Part shown: piece after piece, positions 17,518 to 26,695 of the stretch
Layout: every line of letters starts with the position of its first letter
Position numbering within the stretch: the first letter of the stretch is position 1
From: an uncultured Flavobacteriales bacterium
Lineage (GTDB): Bacteria; Bacteroidota; Bacteroidia; Flavobacteriales_D; Sanyastnellaceae
Assembly: GCA_949373165.1 (NCBI GenBank)
Contig: CASICO010000020.1
Coordinates: 1-40,099 of the forward strand
Length of the DNA: 40,099 bases
Direction: 5' to 3'
Notes under the pieces: model-generated
Told to the model about the DNA's origin: nothing
The model's input: only the letters and a program-made list of their open reading frames with translations
The model's database searches: none
Position numbers and translations under genes: made by a program

Positions 17518-18897
17518 CTATCGCAACGAGCGAATGAGATCCGGAGCGTGTTTTTTTTCGACAGCTTCTGCTGCGTTAGACAAGGCCAAGTTTAAAGCGG
17601 CATTGGGGTCCAATTGGACACCTTTTACTTTGTCCAAAGCGATTTCTTTGATGAGTTTTCCGGTGGCGTTTCGAAGCGAGATGCTGCCGGTGATGTAGGC
17701 GGTGTGAAAGTTGCCGAAATCGCCCACCGGTGTTCTGTGCTCCGATCTAAGGTTGAAGCTGATGGTGAAATCAGAGCGATTGGAAGTCGATTCCATTCCG
17801 TAGCCTTCGGCCAGCAGGGCTCCACGCAGGGCTTGAATCACGGCGTCGTGTTGTTGGACTGCCAAACCGGATGAGGGGGAGGCTTGAATGAACACAGAGG
17901 GGAGAACCACGTCCAGCGGAATTCGAAATGTGGGGGCATTGATGTCGCCCACCAGTTCCACAATGACCGGCTTCAATGCGGCGGACTTCAGGAGCCGTGT
18001 CACATCTAAACTGCCGGTGAAATTCTCATCGGGTCGTTCCGGAGCCACTCCGTCTATGAGGGCAACCAGGATGCCCTCACTGCTGGTGAACTCAGTGGCT
18101 TTTTTAATGTATGTGCCGTTGTGATAACTGTATTTCACAGGAATTGAAGGAACACCCAGGCCGTTCAAAGTGGCGTGAACACCCAACGGGAATTTAAAGT
18201 TGTTCTCCGCGCGAAGGGTCACTCGGTTCACGGCAGGTACGAGCTCGATGTTTCGGAGAGCCTCCCGCATTTTGCGGATCAAATGGGGCTCCAAAGTCAG
18301 GGTTTCTCCTTTGTGACTTCCTTTGTTGACTTCATTCCAGAACTCTTCCAAGGCAAGGACTCCAGTCCCCCAGTGGTTCAGGGCGCTGATGACTTGCCCT
18401 TTGGCAATGTCGGACTCTCCTGATTTCAATTCATCCAATGCGGTGGCAATCGCCTGCTCCTGTCGGGCCTTTCGAGCCGCAGCATGTTGGGCTTTATTGA
18501 GTCGGTAGTAGACGTAACATCCCGAGGCGTTTTCCCAAACGTCTACGACTTCAAAACCGGCAATCCGTTCGTCGGCGCGGCTGGAAATGGTGCTTGAAAA
18601 ATCTTCTTGGACATGGCCATTGCGCTCCTCTGTTTCCAAAAGTGAAGCACTCTCGATCCGCAATGCAATTTCCCCAGCCAGATCAGCTGCTGCCCGCTCT
18701 TTTGCACTTCGGAGTGCTTCCCCAGGTGTGAGGCTTGCGTTCGCGCTGCCAATGCCGATATAGTGGCCATTGGATAAGGGACGTGACTGAACCCATGATG
18801 GTGGCGGAGTTTCTTGCACCCCCTTGTTCTGCCCACAACCCGTGAGCAAGAGAAAGGCCAATGCGGCGAACGGCAAATGGACCATAGACCGCTTCAT
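17518..18897 (-). CDS. LPP20 family lipoprotein
   Basis: The protein has 459 residues with a signal peptide and lipobox (FAALAFLLLTGCGQ, cysteine near residue 21). Residues 30-165 form an LPP20 domain: PSWVQSRPLSNGHYIGIGSA, then EALRSAKERAAADLAGEIAL and GCYVYYRLNKAQHAAA. This resembles H. pylori LPP20 and Vibrio FlgP/FlgT N-terminal domains. A middle region (about 215-330) is beta-rich. The C-terminal region (about 340-450, SVFIQASPSSGLAVQQHDAV and SDFTISFNLRSEHR) resembles a second alpha/beta module. The start overlaps the stop of the upstream CsgG-like gene by 4 bases (ATGA), so translation is probably coupled. Its exact function is unknown; an outer-membrane lipoprotein complex is the likely setting. 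Confidence 0.78.
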   Translation of the reverse strand: MKRSMVHLPFAALAFLLLTGCGQNKGVQETPPPSWVQSRPLSNGHYIGIGSANASLTPGEALRSAKERAAADLAGEIALRIESASLLETEERNGHVQEDFSSTISSRADERIAGFEVVDVWENASGCYVYYRLNKAQHAAARKARQEQAIATALDELKSGESDIAKGQVISALNHWGTGVLALEEFWNEVNKGSHKGETLTLEPHLIRKMREALRNIELVPAVNRVTLRAENNFKFPLGVHATLNGLGVPSIPVKYSYHNGTYIKKATEFTSSEGILVALIDGVAPERPDENFTGSLDVTRLLKSAALKPVIVELVGDINAPTFRIPLDVVLPSVFIQASPSSGLAVQQHDAVIQALRGALLAEGYGMESTSNRSDFTISFNLRSEHRTPVGDFGNFHTAYITGSISLRNATGKLIKEIALDKVKGVQLDPNAALNLALSNAAEAVEKKHAPDLIRSLR

Positions 18898-20252
18898 TGG
18901 ATGTGTTGCGACAAAAAGCCCTCAATGTCCTTTTGCCCGCGGGCGATGGCCTGGGCAACCAGTTGGGTGCGCATGCTGCTTGCTGGCCGCAATTCGCGCG
19001 GAGCACGCAGAAGTTGATTCATTCGGCGCTGGCCATTGCGGTCTACTGCACCATTGGAACGGGCGGGGTAAAGGCTGCCCGCTTGAACTTGACTCACTGC
19101 AAATTCGATGGCGTCTTCGACCTGAACTTGTTCGACCTGAGACATCAAAACGGCACCAGTTTCGGTGCTGACCAATTTGATTTCAAACTTCAATTGGACC
19201 GTCCTCCGTTGGTTGTGTAGGGTATATCTCGCGGGAGCAAATGCAGCCACTTTTTTTGTTTTGCCTTCATCGTCAAGCACCTCTTTGAAATACTTCCGAA
19301 ATGCGTTGCGGGTGGTGCTGATGGGCCTGGAGGTTTCTGAAGAGAATTGCAGGACGGCGCCGGTCAGGATGGCCTTCGCTCCGGCAATTCCGCCCACATC
19401 GACCGTTTCGTCGGAAATGCCCGAGAGGGAAAGTTCTTGCTCGGCAATGATGTCCTCACGCAAGGTTCGGTCCACCACCCCAATGAAGGGGTCTGTGGTA
19501 TTGAGTAGGGCGTTTTGAATCCCACTCCTCATCTCCAATGCGATGTCCTTCTGGTTGGCGTTGGACTCGAAGCTGGTCACGGCCACATTGAATCGCCCCT
19601 CCTCAAGGGCGACGGCCAGCAGCTCGCGGGCGTCTTTGTATTCCTTGTCGAGTCGGATGACCTCGTTGAGGTTCGATGTCGCCGTGCGGTATAACGCGGC
19701 TTCGTAGGCGAGTTTCCCAGCTCTGTATTTGGGCTCTGCCTTGGCGACAATCAAAAGCGCTGCAGCATCGCCGAAAGTGGGGTCCAACTGAAGGATCTCT
19801 TTCAGTGTTGTTTCAGCGCTTGCGAAATCTTCCTCAGCCATTTGCGTGTGGGCTTGCTCGTCGAGCTCAATCAAATGGTCATCGACCAAATTGGCATGGG
19901 TTTTTGAAGTGGAGGGGGGAATCAGCAAGTCCACTTTGACGGAGGCGATTTTGGCCACATAACGGGTCATGTTGTCGAAGGTGGAAATGGCGTTTGCACG
20001 TTCTCCACTCATGGCAAATCGTTGGAACTCTCCGAGTTCCGCGTCCAATACACCTTGACCCGAAAGCTTGAGCCCGACCATGGCATCGATGTACCCTGGC
20101 TTTTTCCGGAGCGCCATGTAGTAAAGGTCAGCCGCTTGGCGATCCATGCCGGCCATCTGCAGTTCAGTGGCGCGTTTGGTGATGCCTTTGGGGCCATTGC
20201 AGGACACCAAGAGGAAAGCCAAACCAGAAAGCAGAAGGAGGAGACGAATCAC
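18894..20252 (-). CDS. TPR-like lipoprotein with CsgG-fold C-terminal domain
   Basis: A GTG at 20252 places the signal peptide (RLLLLLSGLAFLLVSC, lipobox LVSC) at the very N-terminus and gives 452 residues. An ATG at 20330 would add 26 charged residues in front. Residues 20-210 are helical repeats of TPR type, such as RATELQMAGMDRQAADLYYM, DFASAETTLKEILQLDPTFG and YRTATSNLNEVIRLDKEYKD. From about residue 225 a CsgG-type domain appears: FNVAVTSFESNANQKDIALE, DPFIGVVDRTLREDIIAEQE and GIAGAKAILTGAVLQF. CsgG-fold proteins form outer membrane pores or regulators such as LpoB and FlgO. It heads the operon and overlaps the next gene by 4 bases. Confidence 0.8.
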   Translation of the reverse strand: MIRLLLLLSGLAFLLVSCNGPKGITKRATELQMAGMDRQAADLYYMALRKKPGYIDAMVGLKLSGQGVLDAELGEFQRFAMSGERANAISTFDNMTRYVAKIASVKVDLLIPPSTSKTHANLVDDHLIELDEQAHTQMAEEDFASAETTLKEILQLDPTFGDAAALLIVAKAEPKYRAGKLAYEAALYRTATSNLNEVIRLDKEYKDARELLAVALEEGRFNVAVTSFESNANQKDIALEMRSGIQNALLNTTDPFIGVVDRTLREDIIAEQELSLSGISDETVDVGGIAGAKAILTGAVLQFSSETSRPISTTRNAFRKYFKEVLDDEGKTKKVAAFAPARYTLHNQRRTVQLKFEIKLVSTETGAVLMSQVEQVQVEDAIEFAVSQVQAGSLYPARSNGAVDRNGQRRMNQLLRAPRELRPASSMRTQLVAQAIARGQKDIEGFLSQHIQ

Positions 20253-20372
20253 AGGAGGGGGGCTTTTATTCAGTTCGAAATTACGGGAGCGTGCTGTTCT
20301 TGTGGACAAGTCTCGTGCCAGTATTTTCAACCCCGAGGCAGAAGGGTGTTTTAGAATCCCGAAATTTGAGAC

Positions 20373-21719
20373 ATGTCACGTCGCATTGTTATCCTCGGAG
20401 CGGGCCGTTCCAGCTCTTCTTTGATTCGTCATTTGCTGCAGAATGCAGAAGTGGAAAATTTTGACGTGAGAATTGGAGATTTGGACCCAGAATTGGCGGC
20501 GCGCAAGGCAGAGGGTCACCCCCGTGCCACCACGTTTGCCTTGGATGCGAAGAACCCAGATGCAAGAAGGTCCGAAATTGAGCATGCGGATTTGGTCATC
20601 AGCATGCTGCCGGCATTCCTTCATCCGGAAGTGGCCAAGGATGCGATTGCAACCCGCACGCCATTGATCACACCGAGTTATTTGTCTCCAGAAATTAAGG
20701 CGATGGACGCCGCAGCAAAAGCGGCGGGAATCCCCATCCTCAATGAGTTGGGGTTGGACCCGGGAATCGACCATTTGAGTGCGATGGAGGTCATCGATGG
20801 CTTGCGTGCCGAAGGGTCAACGCTCACTGGATTTGAGAGTTATACGGGAGGATTGGTTGCGCCAGAGAGCGACGACAATCCGTGGCACTACAAATTCACT
20901 TGGAACCCAAGGAATGTGGTTCTCGCCGGGCAAGGCAGTTCTGCGACCTTCAAAGAGTCTGGGCGAATTCGTGTTTTGCCACCCCACCGTTTGTTCAAAG
21001 AGGTGACCGCTGTGGAAGTCCCAGGTGCAGGTCGTTTTGAAGGGTATGCCAACCGAGACAGTTTGGCATACGAAAAGATTTATGGTCTAGAAGGCATCGA
21101 GTCCTTGGTTCGGGGCACGCTAAGGGGAGATGGATTCTGTGGTGGTTGGGATGCGATATTCCAATTGGGAATGAACCGAGACGATGCGTCTGTGTCGCTG
21201 CCAAAGGGCACGTCATGGCGAGAGTTTACAGCGGGCTTCACAGGTGGAGTACCACGTCATGCCGATGCAGCCGATGTTCGTGCGGCGGTCCAGGACATTA
21301 CAGGGGCAGAGGCACGGTCATTGGACTTGCTCGAAGACTTGGGCCTGTTCTCAGAGGATATCCCCTCCAAGTTGGCTGGAACACCCGCCGATATTTTGCA
21401 GGATTTGTTGGAGAAGAAATGGTCGCTTGGTGAAGGTGATTTGGACATGATTGTCATGTGGCATCGTTTCCGATACCGCACAAGCGACGGAGAAACCAAA
21501 GTCAAAACCTCCCATTTGGTGCACATTGGAGAGGATGAGGTCCACACAGCAATGTCGTTGACTGTCGGATTGCCCTTGGCATTGGCCGCCCGAATGTGGA
21601 TGCGTGGTGATTGGAATGATACGGGGGTTTTGTTGCCCACTTCCCCGGGTTTGTATGGTCCATTGCTGCAGGGTCTGGCACAAGAAGGTGTGTCTTTTAC
21701 AGAATCGGAAGGACATTAA
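20373..21719 (+). CDS. Saccharopine dehydrogenase family protein (C-terminal type)
   Basis: The protein has 448 residues. A Rossmann start (RRIVILGAGRSSSSLIRHLL) is followed by LVISMLPAFLHPEVAKDAI, TPSYLSPEIKAMD and GIPILNELGLDPGIDHLSAM, which mark the saccharopine reductase/dehydrogenase family. Near the C-terminus, HTAMSLTVGLPLALAARM is also typical. In eukaryotes such enzymes act in lysine metabolism; the bacterial homologues may reduce related imines, but no lysine pathway gene is adjacent, so the substrate is not certain. The start is ATG at 20373. A small secreted protein gene begins 3 bases after its stop. Confidence 0.88.
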   Translation: MSRRIVILGAGRSSSSLIRHLLQNAEVENFDVRIGDLDPELAARKAEGHPRATTFALDAKNPDARRSEIEHADLVISMLPAFLHPEVAKDAIATRTPLITPSYLSPEIKAMDAAAKAAGIPILNELGLDPGIDHLSAMEVIDGLRAEGSTLTGFESYTGGLVAPESDDNPWHYKFTWNPRNVVLAGQGSSATFKESGRIRVLPPHRLFKEVTAVEVPGAGRFEGYANRDSLAYEKIYGLEGIESLVRGTLRGDGFCGGWDAIFQLGMNRDDASVSLPKGTSWREFTAGFTGGVPRHADAADVRAAVQDITGAEARSLDLLEDLGLFSEDIPSKLAGTPADILQDLLEKKWSLGEGDLDMIVMWHRFRYRTSDGETKVKTSHLVHIGEDEVHTAMSLTVGLPLALAARMWMRGDWNDTGVLLPTSPGLYGPLLQGLAQEGVSFTESEGH

Positions 21720-21722
21720 ACC

Positions 21723-22187
21723 ATGTGGCGAACCGTGCTTTTTAGCGCAGCATTTTTAGCGCTCGTCGCGTTTAAGTGTGAAGGAATGAGGGCCTCTGGT
21801 CCATGTGATGCCCCGCCTTTTGACCCCATGGCTGAAGTCGCGTCTTCGGACGAGGCATTGTTGATGGATCAATGGGCAAAGAGGGCGCTACGCCGAGACA
21901 AAAAAGGAAGGACATGCGCCGACATTCAGGAGGTTGTGGACATCCTCATTGTCCGATGGCTGCAGGCACATCCCGAGATTCATGTGGCGCTCAATGGGAC
22001 GGAAACAGCTTGGCTCACGGGCAAGGAGGGGGCTTTCTTGCTGCGCATAAAATCAGAGGCTTGGGCGGCATGTAAGGCCCGCCGAAGGTTGTTTCGGCCG
22101 TGTTGGGGGAGAGATCCCGAGTCCGACCGTTCCCAAGCCAAACAAAGGGACTTCGTGAGCAAAACGGGGTTGAATTGGGGGGAGTAA
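21723..22187 (+). CDS. Hypothetical exported protein
   Basis: The protein has 154 residues. A short hydrophobic N-terminus (MWRTVLFSAAFLALVAF) followed by KCEGMRASGPCDAPP could be a signal peptide or a degenerate lipobox. The rest is soluble and basic, with cysteines at CADIQEV, AACKARRR and FRPCWGRD that could form disulfides. No family is recognised. It follows the saccharopine dehydrogenase-like gene by 3 bases, so the two are almost certainly co-transcribed. Its function is unknown. Confidence 0.65.
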   Translation: MWRTVLFSAAFLALVAFKCEGMRASGPCDAPPFDPMAEVASSDEALLMDQWAKRALRRDKKGRTCADIQEVVDILIVRWLQAHPEIHVALNGTETAWLTGKEGAFLLRIKSEAWAACKARRRLFRPCWGRDPESDRSQAKQRDFVSKTGLNWGE

Positions 22188-22193
22188 AAAATT

Positions 22194-22221
22194 GAAAGGG
22201 CCGCCCTCCAGCAGCCCTTTC
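22194..22221 (-). terminator. Intrinsic terminator on the minus strand
   Basis: GAAAGGGC (22194-22201) pairs with GCCCTTTC (22214-22221) around a 12-base loop. Read on the minus strand it is followed by AATTTTTTAC, a U-run, whereas on the plus strand no U-run follows. It therefore appears to end a minus-strand transcript such as the small frame just upstream on that strand. Confidence 0.6.
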
Positions 22222-22230
22222 TCACCACAT

Positions 22231-22341
22231 CTACCTCAATCGAGCTGCACGCAGCTCTTTCTTCAGGTGGCCATTGCTCCACACATGTTGTGGGGCGAAT
22301 ACGTTACACTCCAAGTCCAACCTCTTTCGGGTGTTTGCCAT
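22231..22341 (-). CDS. Candidate 36-residue ORF, minus strand
   Basis: The frame ATG (22341) to TAG (22231-22233) encodes 36 residues beginning MANTRKRLDLECNVFAPQHV and ending KKELRAARLR, with codon use like the neighbouring genes. It lies in the 259-base gap between a plus-strand hypothetical gene and ispH, and a minus-strand terminator follows 9 bases after the stop, which suggests a real transcript. The end of the frame contains a perfect inverted repeat GAGCTGC-AC-GCAGCTC (22242-22257), so a structured small RNA is an alternative. No family is recognised and no clear ribosome binding site is seen, which is normal in Bacteroidota. Confidence 0.42.
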   Translation of the reverse strand: MANTRKRLDLECNVFAPQHVWSNGHLKKELRAARLR

Positions 22342-22446
22342 GGAATTGTGGTGTGAATACGGGTGTGCGTTGAATAGGTTTCAGATTTCTTGATTCATCG
22401 ATTTTTTGGCAAGGGCAACGAAACCACGCCTCTTACCTTCGTTGCG

Positions 22447-23709
22447 ATGCGGACGTTTGACATTCCTGAGGCTTATCGTTCCCCCGTCATTGGCAAAGTC
22501 AAGGCGATTCGGAAATTGCGTGATCCACGCAAACGGGATTTCGCACCAAGTTTGTTGGACTTTGGTTCGGTAAAAATTGTGTTGCCACGTCATTTCGGAT
22601 TTTGCTTTGGTGTTGAGAACGCCATCGAAATCGCTTATCGAGCGGTGGCCGAAAATCCGGGAAAGCGTCTTTGGCTTCTCAGTCAAATGATCCACAATCC
22701 CGAGGTCAATGCGGATTTGGAATCACAGGGGATTGGTTTTTTGATGGACACAGAGGGCGGCGTGATTACGCCTTTTGAGTCTCTGCGGTCAGACGACGTG
22801 GTCATTGTACCGGCTTTCGGAACCACCTTGGAATTGGAAGCGAAGCTCATGGAGATTGGAGTCGACATCCAGAAGTACAACACGACTTGTCCCTTCGTAG
22901 AAAAGGTGTGGAAGCGAGCGGCTCAGTTGGGGCAGAAGGAATACACCGTTGTGATTCATGGCAAACCCACCCATGAGGAAACGCGTGCCACGTTTAGCCA
23001 CAGCAGTTCTTCGGCGAAGTCCTTGATCGTGAAAAACATGGATGAGGCAGTGGTGTTGGGAGAGTTCATCAGAGGAGAGCGGGATTGGGCCACATTTGAG
23101 GCGCATTTTTCTGGCAGGTCAAGTGAAGGATTTCGGGTGCCAGAAGATCTCGAGCGCTTTGGGGTGGTCAACCAAACGACCATGTTGGCCAGCGATACAC
23201 AAGCCATTGCTGACCACTTAAAACTGGCCTTGGAGCACCGAGATGGAGGAAAAGCAGACCGTTTTGCGAGCACGCGAGACACCCTTTGCTACGCCACCTT
23301 GGACAACCAGACAGCGACAACGGGTGCTTTGGCGGAGGCACAGGTGGACATCGACCTTGCTTTTGTGGTGGGGGGGTACAATTCGAGCAACACCAGTCAC
23401 TTGGTGGAACTCTGCCAAGATCAAATGCCCACGTGGTATGTGCGGAGTGCAGAGGAATTTGAAGGAGATGGTGGACTGGGTCATTTCAACTTAATCACCG
23501 GAAAGCGAGAGAGTGCAGAGAATTGGTGGACAGTGGATTTACCCGAGGGCAAGGTGCCGACAGTGTTGCTGACTTCGGGAGCATCTTGTCCGGACAGTGC
23601 CGTGGATCGGGTGCTTCAAAAAATTCTTGAACGTTTCGGTGGTGGACGAGCTGTGGATGATGTGTTGCGGGATTTTGCTCAAGAGCAAGCAAATTTGGAG
23701 AACGAATGA
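22447..23709 (+). CDS. ispH: 4-hydroxy-3-methylbut-2-enyl diphosphate reductase (IspH/LytB), long type
   Basis: IspH makes IPP and DMAPP in the last step of the MEP pathway in the cytoplasm. The protein is 420 residues from the ATG at 22447, the long type found in Flavobacteria and cyanobacteria rather than the short 310-residue type. The three Fe-S cysteines are visible in HFGFCFGVENAIE (near residue 60), TTCPFVEKVWKR (near 148) and SGASCPDSAVDR (near 383). Other conserved motifs are VNQTTMLASDTQ and VVGGYNSSNTSHL. A start upstream at 22390 would add 19 residues with no family support. Its stop overlaps the next ATG by 4 bases (ATGA). The product would feed the carotenoid operon in this window. 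Confidence 0.94.
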   Translation: MRTFDIPEAYRSPVIGKVKAIRKLRDPRKRDFAPSLLDFGSVKIVLPRHFGFCFGVENAIEIAYRAVAENPGKRLWLLSQMIHNPEVNADLESQGIGFLMDTEGGVITPFESLRSDDVVIVPAFGTTLELEAKLMEIGVDIQKYNTTCPFVEKVWKRAAQLGQKEYTVVIHGKPTHEETRATFSHSSSSAKSLIVKNMDEAVVLGEFIRGERDWATFEAHFSGRSSEGFRVPEDLERFGVVNQTTMLASDTQAIADHLKLALEHRDGGKADRFASTRDTLCYATLDNQTATTGALAEAQVDIDLAFVVGGYNSSNTSHLVELCQDQMPTWYVRSAEEFEGDGGLGHFNLITGKRESAENWWTVDLPEGKVPTVLLTSGASCPDSAVDRVLQKILERFGGGRAVDDVLRDFAQEQANLENE

Positions 23710-24068
23710 ATCCACCTCGATTGCCCAGTCTATTTCGGAACGTCCGTCATGCTCCTCGAAACTTCAAGTTTCGATCGGCGCATGTGGATGCGCGCACCCT
23801 GCGTTGGAAAGACCGAAAGGAAGCGATTGAACAGGAAGTGGAGGGCGCTTCACCTGATTCCGCCCCGCGTAAACTTCGATTCAGAACGGATGGAGGAACA
23901 CGGACCGAGAGGCAAGGCAGATTGGCTGGATTGCGCCGATCTCGCCGACGAGCCATGTTGCGAAGTGTGGTGATTTTGATGGTACTGCTTTATGCGGCTT
24001 GGCTCGGATTAAAGTGGGTCGAGACCACCGATTTCGCCAAAGAATTTCTGATGACCGCCCCGGGATGA
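23706..24068 (+). CDS. Hypothetical single-helix membrane protein upstream of mutL
   Basis: The protein has 120 residues: a basic soluble N-terminal part (KFRSAHVDARTLRWKDRKE) and one membrane helix near the C-terminus (VVILMVLLYAAWLGLKWV). It overlaps ispH by 4 bases (ATGA) and mutL by 4 bases (ATGA), so the three genes are translationally coupled. Small proteins with a similar FxPRxYD/RKE-like region and a membrane helix are often found next to mutL in Bacteroidota; this is from memory and not checked. Its function is unknown. Confidence 0.7.
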   Translation: MNPPRLPSLFRNVRHAPRNFKFRSAHVDARTLRWKDRKEAIEQEVEGASPDSAPRKLRFRTDGGTRTERQGRLAGLRRSRRRAMLRSVVILMVLLYAAWLGLKWVETTDFAKEFLMTAPG

Positions 24069-25973
24069 GCACGGCAACAGACACCCACATTCAGCGGTTG
24101 CCCGAACATGTGGCCAATCAAATTGCCGCAGGCGAGGTGGTCCAGCGTCCGGCTTCTGTGGTCAAGGAATTGATGGAGAACGCTTTGGATGCTGGGGCGC
24201 AGCGGATAGTGGTGGAGTTGAAAGACGCAGGGCGCAATCGAATTGTGGTGGAAGACAACGGCCTTGGCATGGGTGCGGAGGATGCGGTGTTGTGTTTTGA
24301 GCGTCACGCCACGTCCAAGCTCAGGTCGGCAGATGACTTGTTGGGTTTGGCCACCATGGGGTTTCGAGGAGAAGCATTGGCCAGCATAGCCAGTATTGCG
24401 AGGGTAGAGCTAAGAACCCGCAGGGCCGAAGATGAGTTGGGGTTAAGCCTCGTGATAGAGGGCGGTGAGCATCAGGCGCCGGAGCCTGTGCATTGTGATG
24501 TGGGCACACGGATGACGGTGAAACACCTGTTTTTTAATGTCCCCGCAAGACGGAATTTCCTAAAGAGTGATCCCGTAGAGCTCAGGCATGCGATCGATGA
24601 ATTTCAGCGCATCGCGTTGGCTCACCCCAACCGAACATTTCGCCTGAGTCACAATGGTGGTGAGTTGTTTGACTTGCCTTCTGGCTCTTTGCGTCAACGT
24701 TTGGTTCGTGTTTTTGGCGCCAGGTATGACGAGCGTTTGGTGCCTGTGGATGAGAAGACCGATGTTGTCGGTTTGTCTGGTTTTGTAGGCAAGCCGGAAT
24801 TTGCGCGACGGACCAGAGGGGAGCAGTTTCTATTTGTGAATGGCCGATTCATCAAGCATCCTGCATTTCATGCTGCGGTGCTCAGGGCCATGGACGGCTT
24901 GCTGACGCCGGGTCAATTTCCCCTCTATGTCTTGTTTTTAGAGGTGGATGCAAGCCGAGTTGACGTCAACATTCACCCCACAAAAGTGGAGGCGAAGTTT
25001 CAAGAAGAAAGGCCCATTGTGGCGATTCTTCAGGCGGCAGTGAAGCGCGCTTTGGGCCGATTCCATGTGGCGCCGTCTTTGGATTTTGACACGGAAACGG
25101 CGTTTGACATTGCACCCCCCACGTCCCGGACAGGAAGTGGGAGAGCCTCAAATCCAACTGGACCCAGACTACAATCCCTTTCATGCTCCACGGACGGGAG
25201 GTAAAGGACGAGGAGCTGGTTCTTCATCGTTTGGTTCTTCTGGTGTGCGTGACCCATTTAAGTCGGACCGAATCGAGGCGACAAGGCGGTTTTTTGATTC
25301 GGAGACGAACACTGCGACACCCACAGGTGATGGGGGGGCGAGATTGGTTTTTTCGGAGACGAAGTCAGACTTGGGTTTGCCTGAGGCCAAGGTGGAGGGG
25401 GAATATGACCATCAACGGCCCTTGTTTCAGTTGTTTGGTGGGTGGATTGTCACGGCCACAAGAAGCGGTTTGGTTTTGATTGACCAACACAGGGCGCACA
25501 CCCGGATTTTATACGAACGGTTTTCCTCAGCTCCAGTGCAGAAGGGGCAGGGTGCGCAGCAGTTGCTTTTCCCCGCGGTTTTGGCGTTGGGTCCAGCTGA
25601 CGTTGCATTGCTCACAGACGCGGTGGAGAGCCTCCAGGCATTGGGTTTAGACGTGGTCTTCCCGGACTCCGCCACGGTCAAGGTGATTGGTCTTCCTCAA
25701 GCCGCCGCTGAGCGAGATCCAGCTGCGCTCATTGATGCGATTTTGGAGGAGTTAAGAGAGGCAGGAGAGGTAGATGCAGAACTGAGGGCGAGCTTGGCCA
25801 CGGCTGGTTTGGCGAGGGCGGCTGCGATACCCTCGGGTCGGACCTTGACGCGCACAGAGATGTTGGACTTGGTGGACGGCCTTTTTGCTTGTCAAGAGCC
25901 CGACCGTGACCCTTGGGGAAGACCCACCATTGCTACCTTTGACCAAGAAGCTGTGGCCTCACGCTTCCGTTGA
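24065..25973 (+). CDS. mutL: DNA mismatch repair protein MutL, one frameshift
   Basis: The corrected length is 635 residues, as usual. The N-terminal GHKL ATPase is canonical: QIAAGEVVQRPASVVKELME, ENALDAGA, VEDNGLGM, ATMGFRGEALASI and the FNVPARRNFLK region. A disordered linker (about 350-440) leads to the C-terminal dimerisation domain, ending EAVASRFR. The frame breaks at C6 (25115-25120); dropping one base gives APPRPGQEVGEPQIQLDPDY and the frame then runs to the stop. The endonuclease motif DQHA(X)2E(X)4E is altered: the segment reads DQHRAHTRILYE, where A becomes R and the first E becomes T. This suggests a MutL without the usual nicking activity, though I cannot compare relatives. Coupled to its upstream neighbour by ATGA. 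Confidence 0.9.
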
Positions 25974-25983
25974 TTCACCCTAC

Positions 25984-26668
25984 ATGTTCAGTCAAGCCAC
26001 GCCTGTTGTTCGTAACCTGTTGATTGTCAACGGTATTTTCTATTTGGTCACGCATGTGTTGTTCACGGACTTGGCCGGTGTCTTGGCCGGTTACTATCCG
26101 AGTTCGCCACAGTTTCAGCCTTGGCAGGTGATCACCCACATGTTCATGCATGCGGGGCTCGGTCACTTGTTCTTTAACATGTTCGCGTTGTTCATGTTTG
26201 GGTCTCAATTGGAGCGAGTTTGGGGGGCAAAGCGCTTTCTCAACTACTATTTGGCCTGTGGTTTGGGTGCGTTTTTCTTGCATGAAATCGTGGTGGGATA
26301 TGGGTTTTATGCCACCTATGGGACTTGGTTTCCCCGTGTAGAGGAGATCTATCCGAATTTGGGATACAGCGCCAGCATGGCGCAAGCGCGAAACATGTTC
26401 ATTCCTGTCGTCGGTGCTTCGGGTGCCGTTTTTGGATTGTTGCTTGGCTTTGGCATGTTGTTCCCCAATACACGTTTGCGTTTGCTGTTCCCCTCCAGTG
26501 CCCATTAAAGCCCGCTACTTTGTTTTGGGATATGGCGCATTGGAATTGATGTTGGCTCTGGACAACAACCCCGGTGACAACGTGGCGCACTTTGCCCATT
26601 TGGGCGGCATGATTTTTGGGTACATCCTGCTCAAAAAATGGCAAAAGGACCGCGAGGTATTTTATTGA
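25984..26668 (+). CDS. Rhomboid family intramembrane serine protease 1, one frameshift
   Basis: Corrected length is 227 residues with about six membrane helices. The catalytic serine lies in VVGASGAVFGLLLGFG (GxSG near residue 145), and the catalytic histidine in HFAHLGGMIFGYILLKKW near the C-terminus. HMFMHAGLGHLFFNMFAL is the conserved loop with conserved His and Asn. The frame breaks at CCCC 26490-26493; removing one base turns LLFPSSAH into LLFPPVPIKARYFVLGY and continues to DREVFY. Rhomboids cleave single-pass membrane proteins within the membrane. The gene starts 10 bases after mutL and ends 27 bases before a second rhomboid. Substrate unknown. Confidence 0.9.
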
Positions 26669-26695
26669 GAGAAGCTGCGTTGGTGATTGGAGAAG

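Noticed and set aside
24065..25204. MutL as a genuinely truncated protein
   Set aside because: The downstream frame continues the MutL C-terminal domain directly, and one base at the C6 run restores 635 residues, so truncation is less likely than an error.
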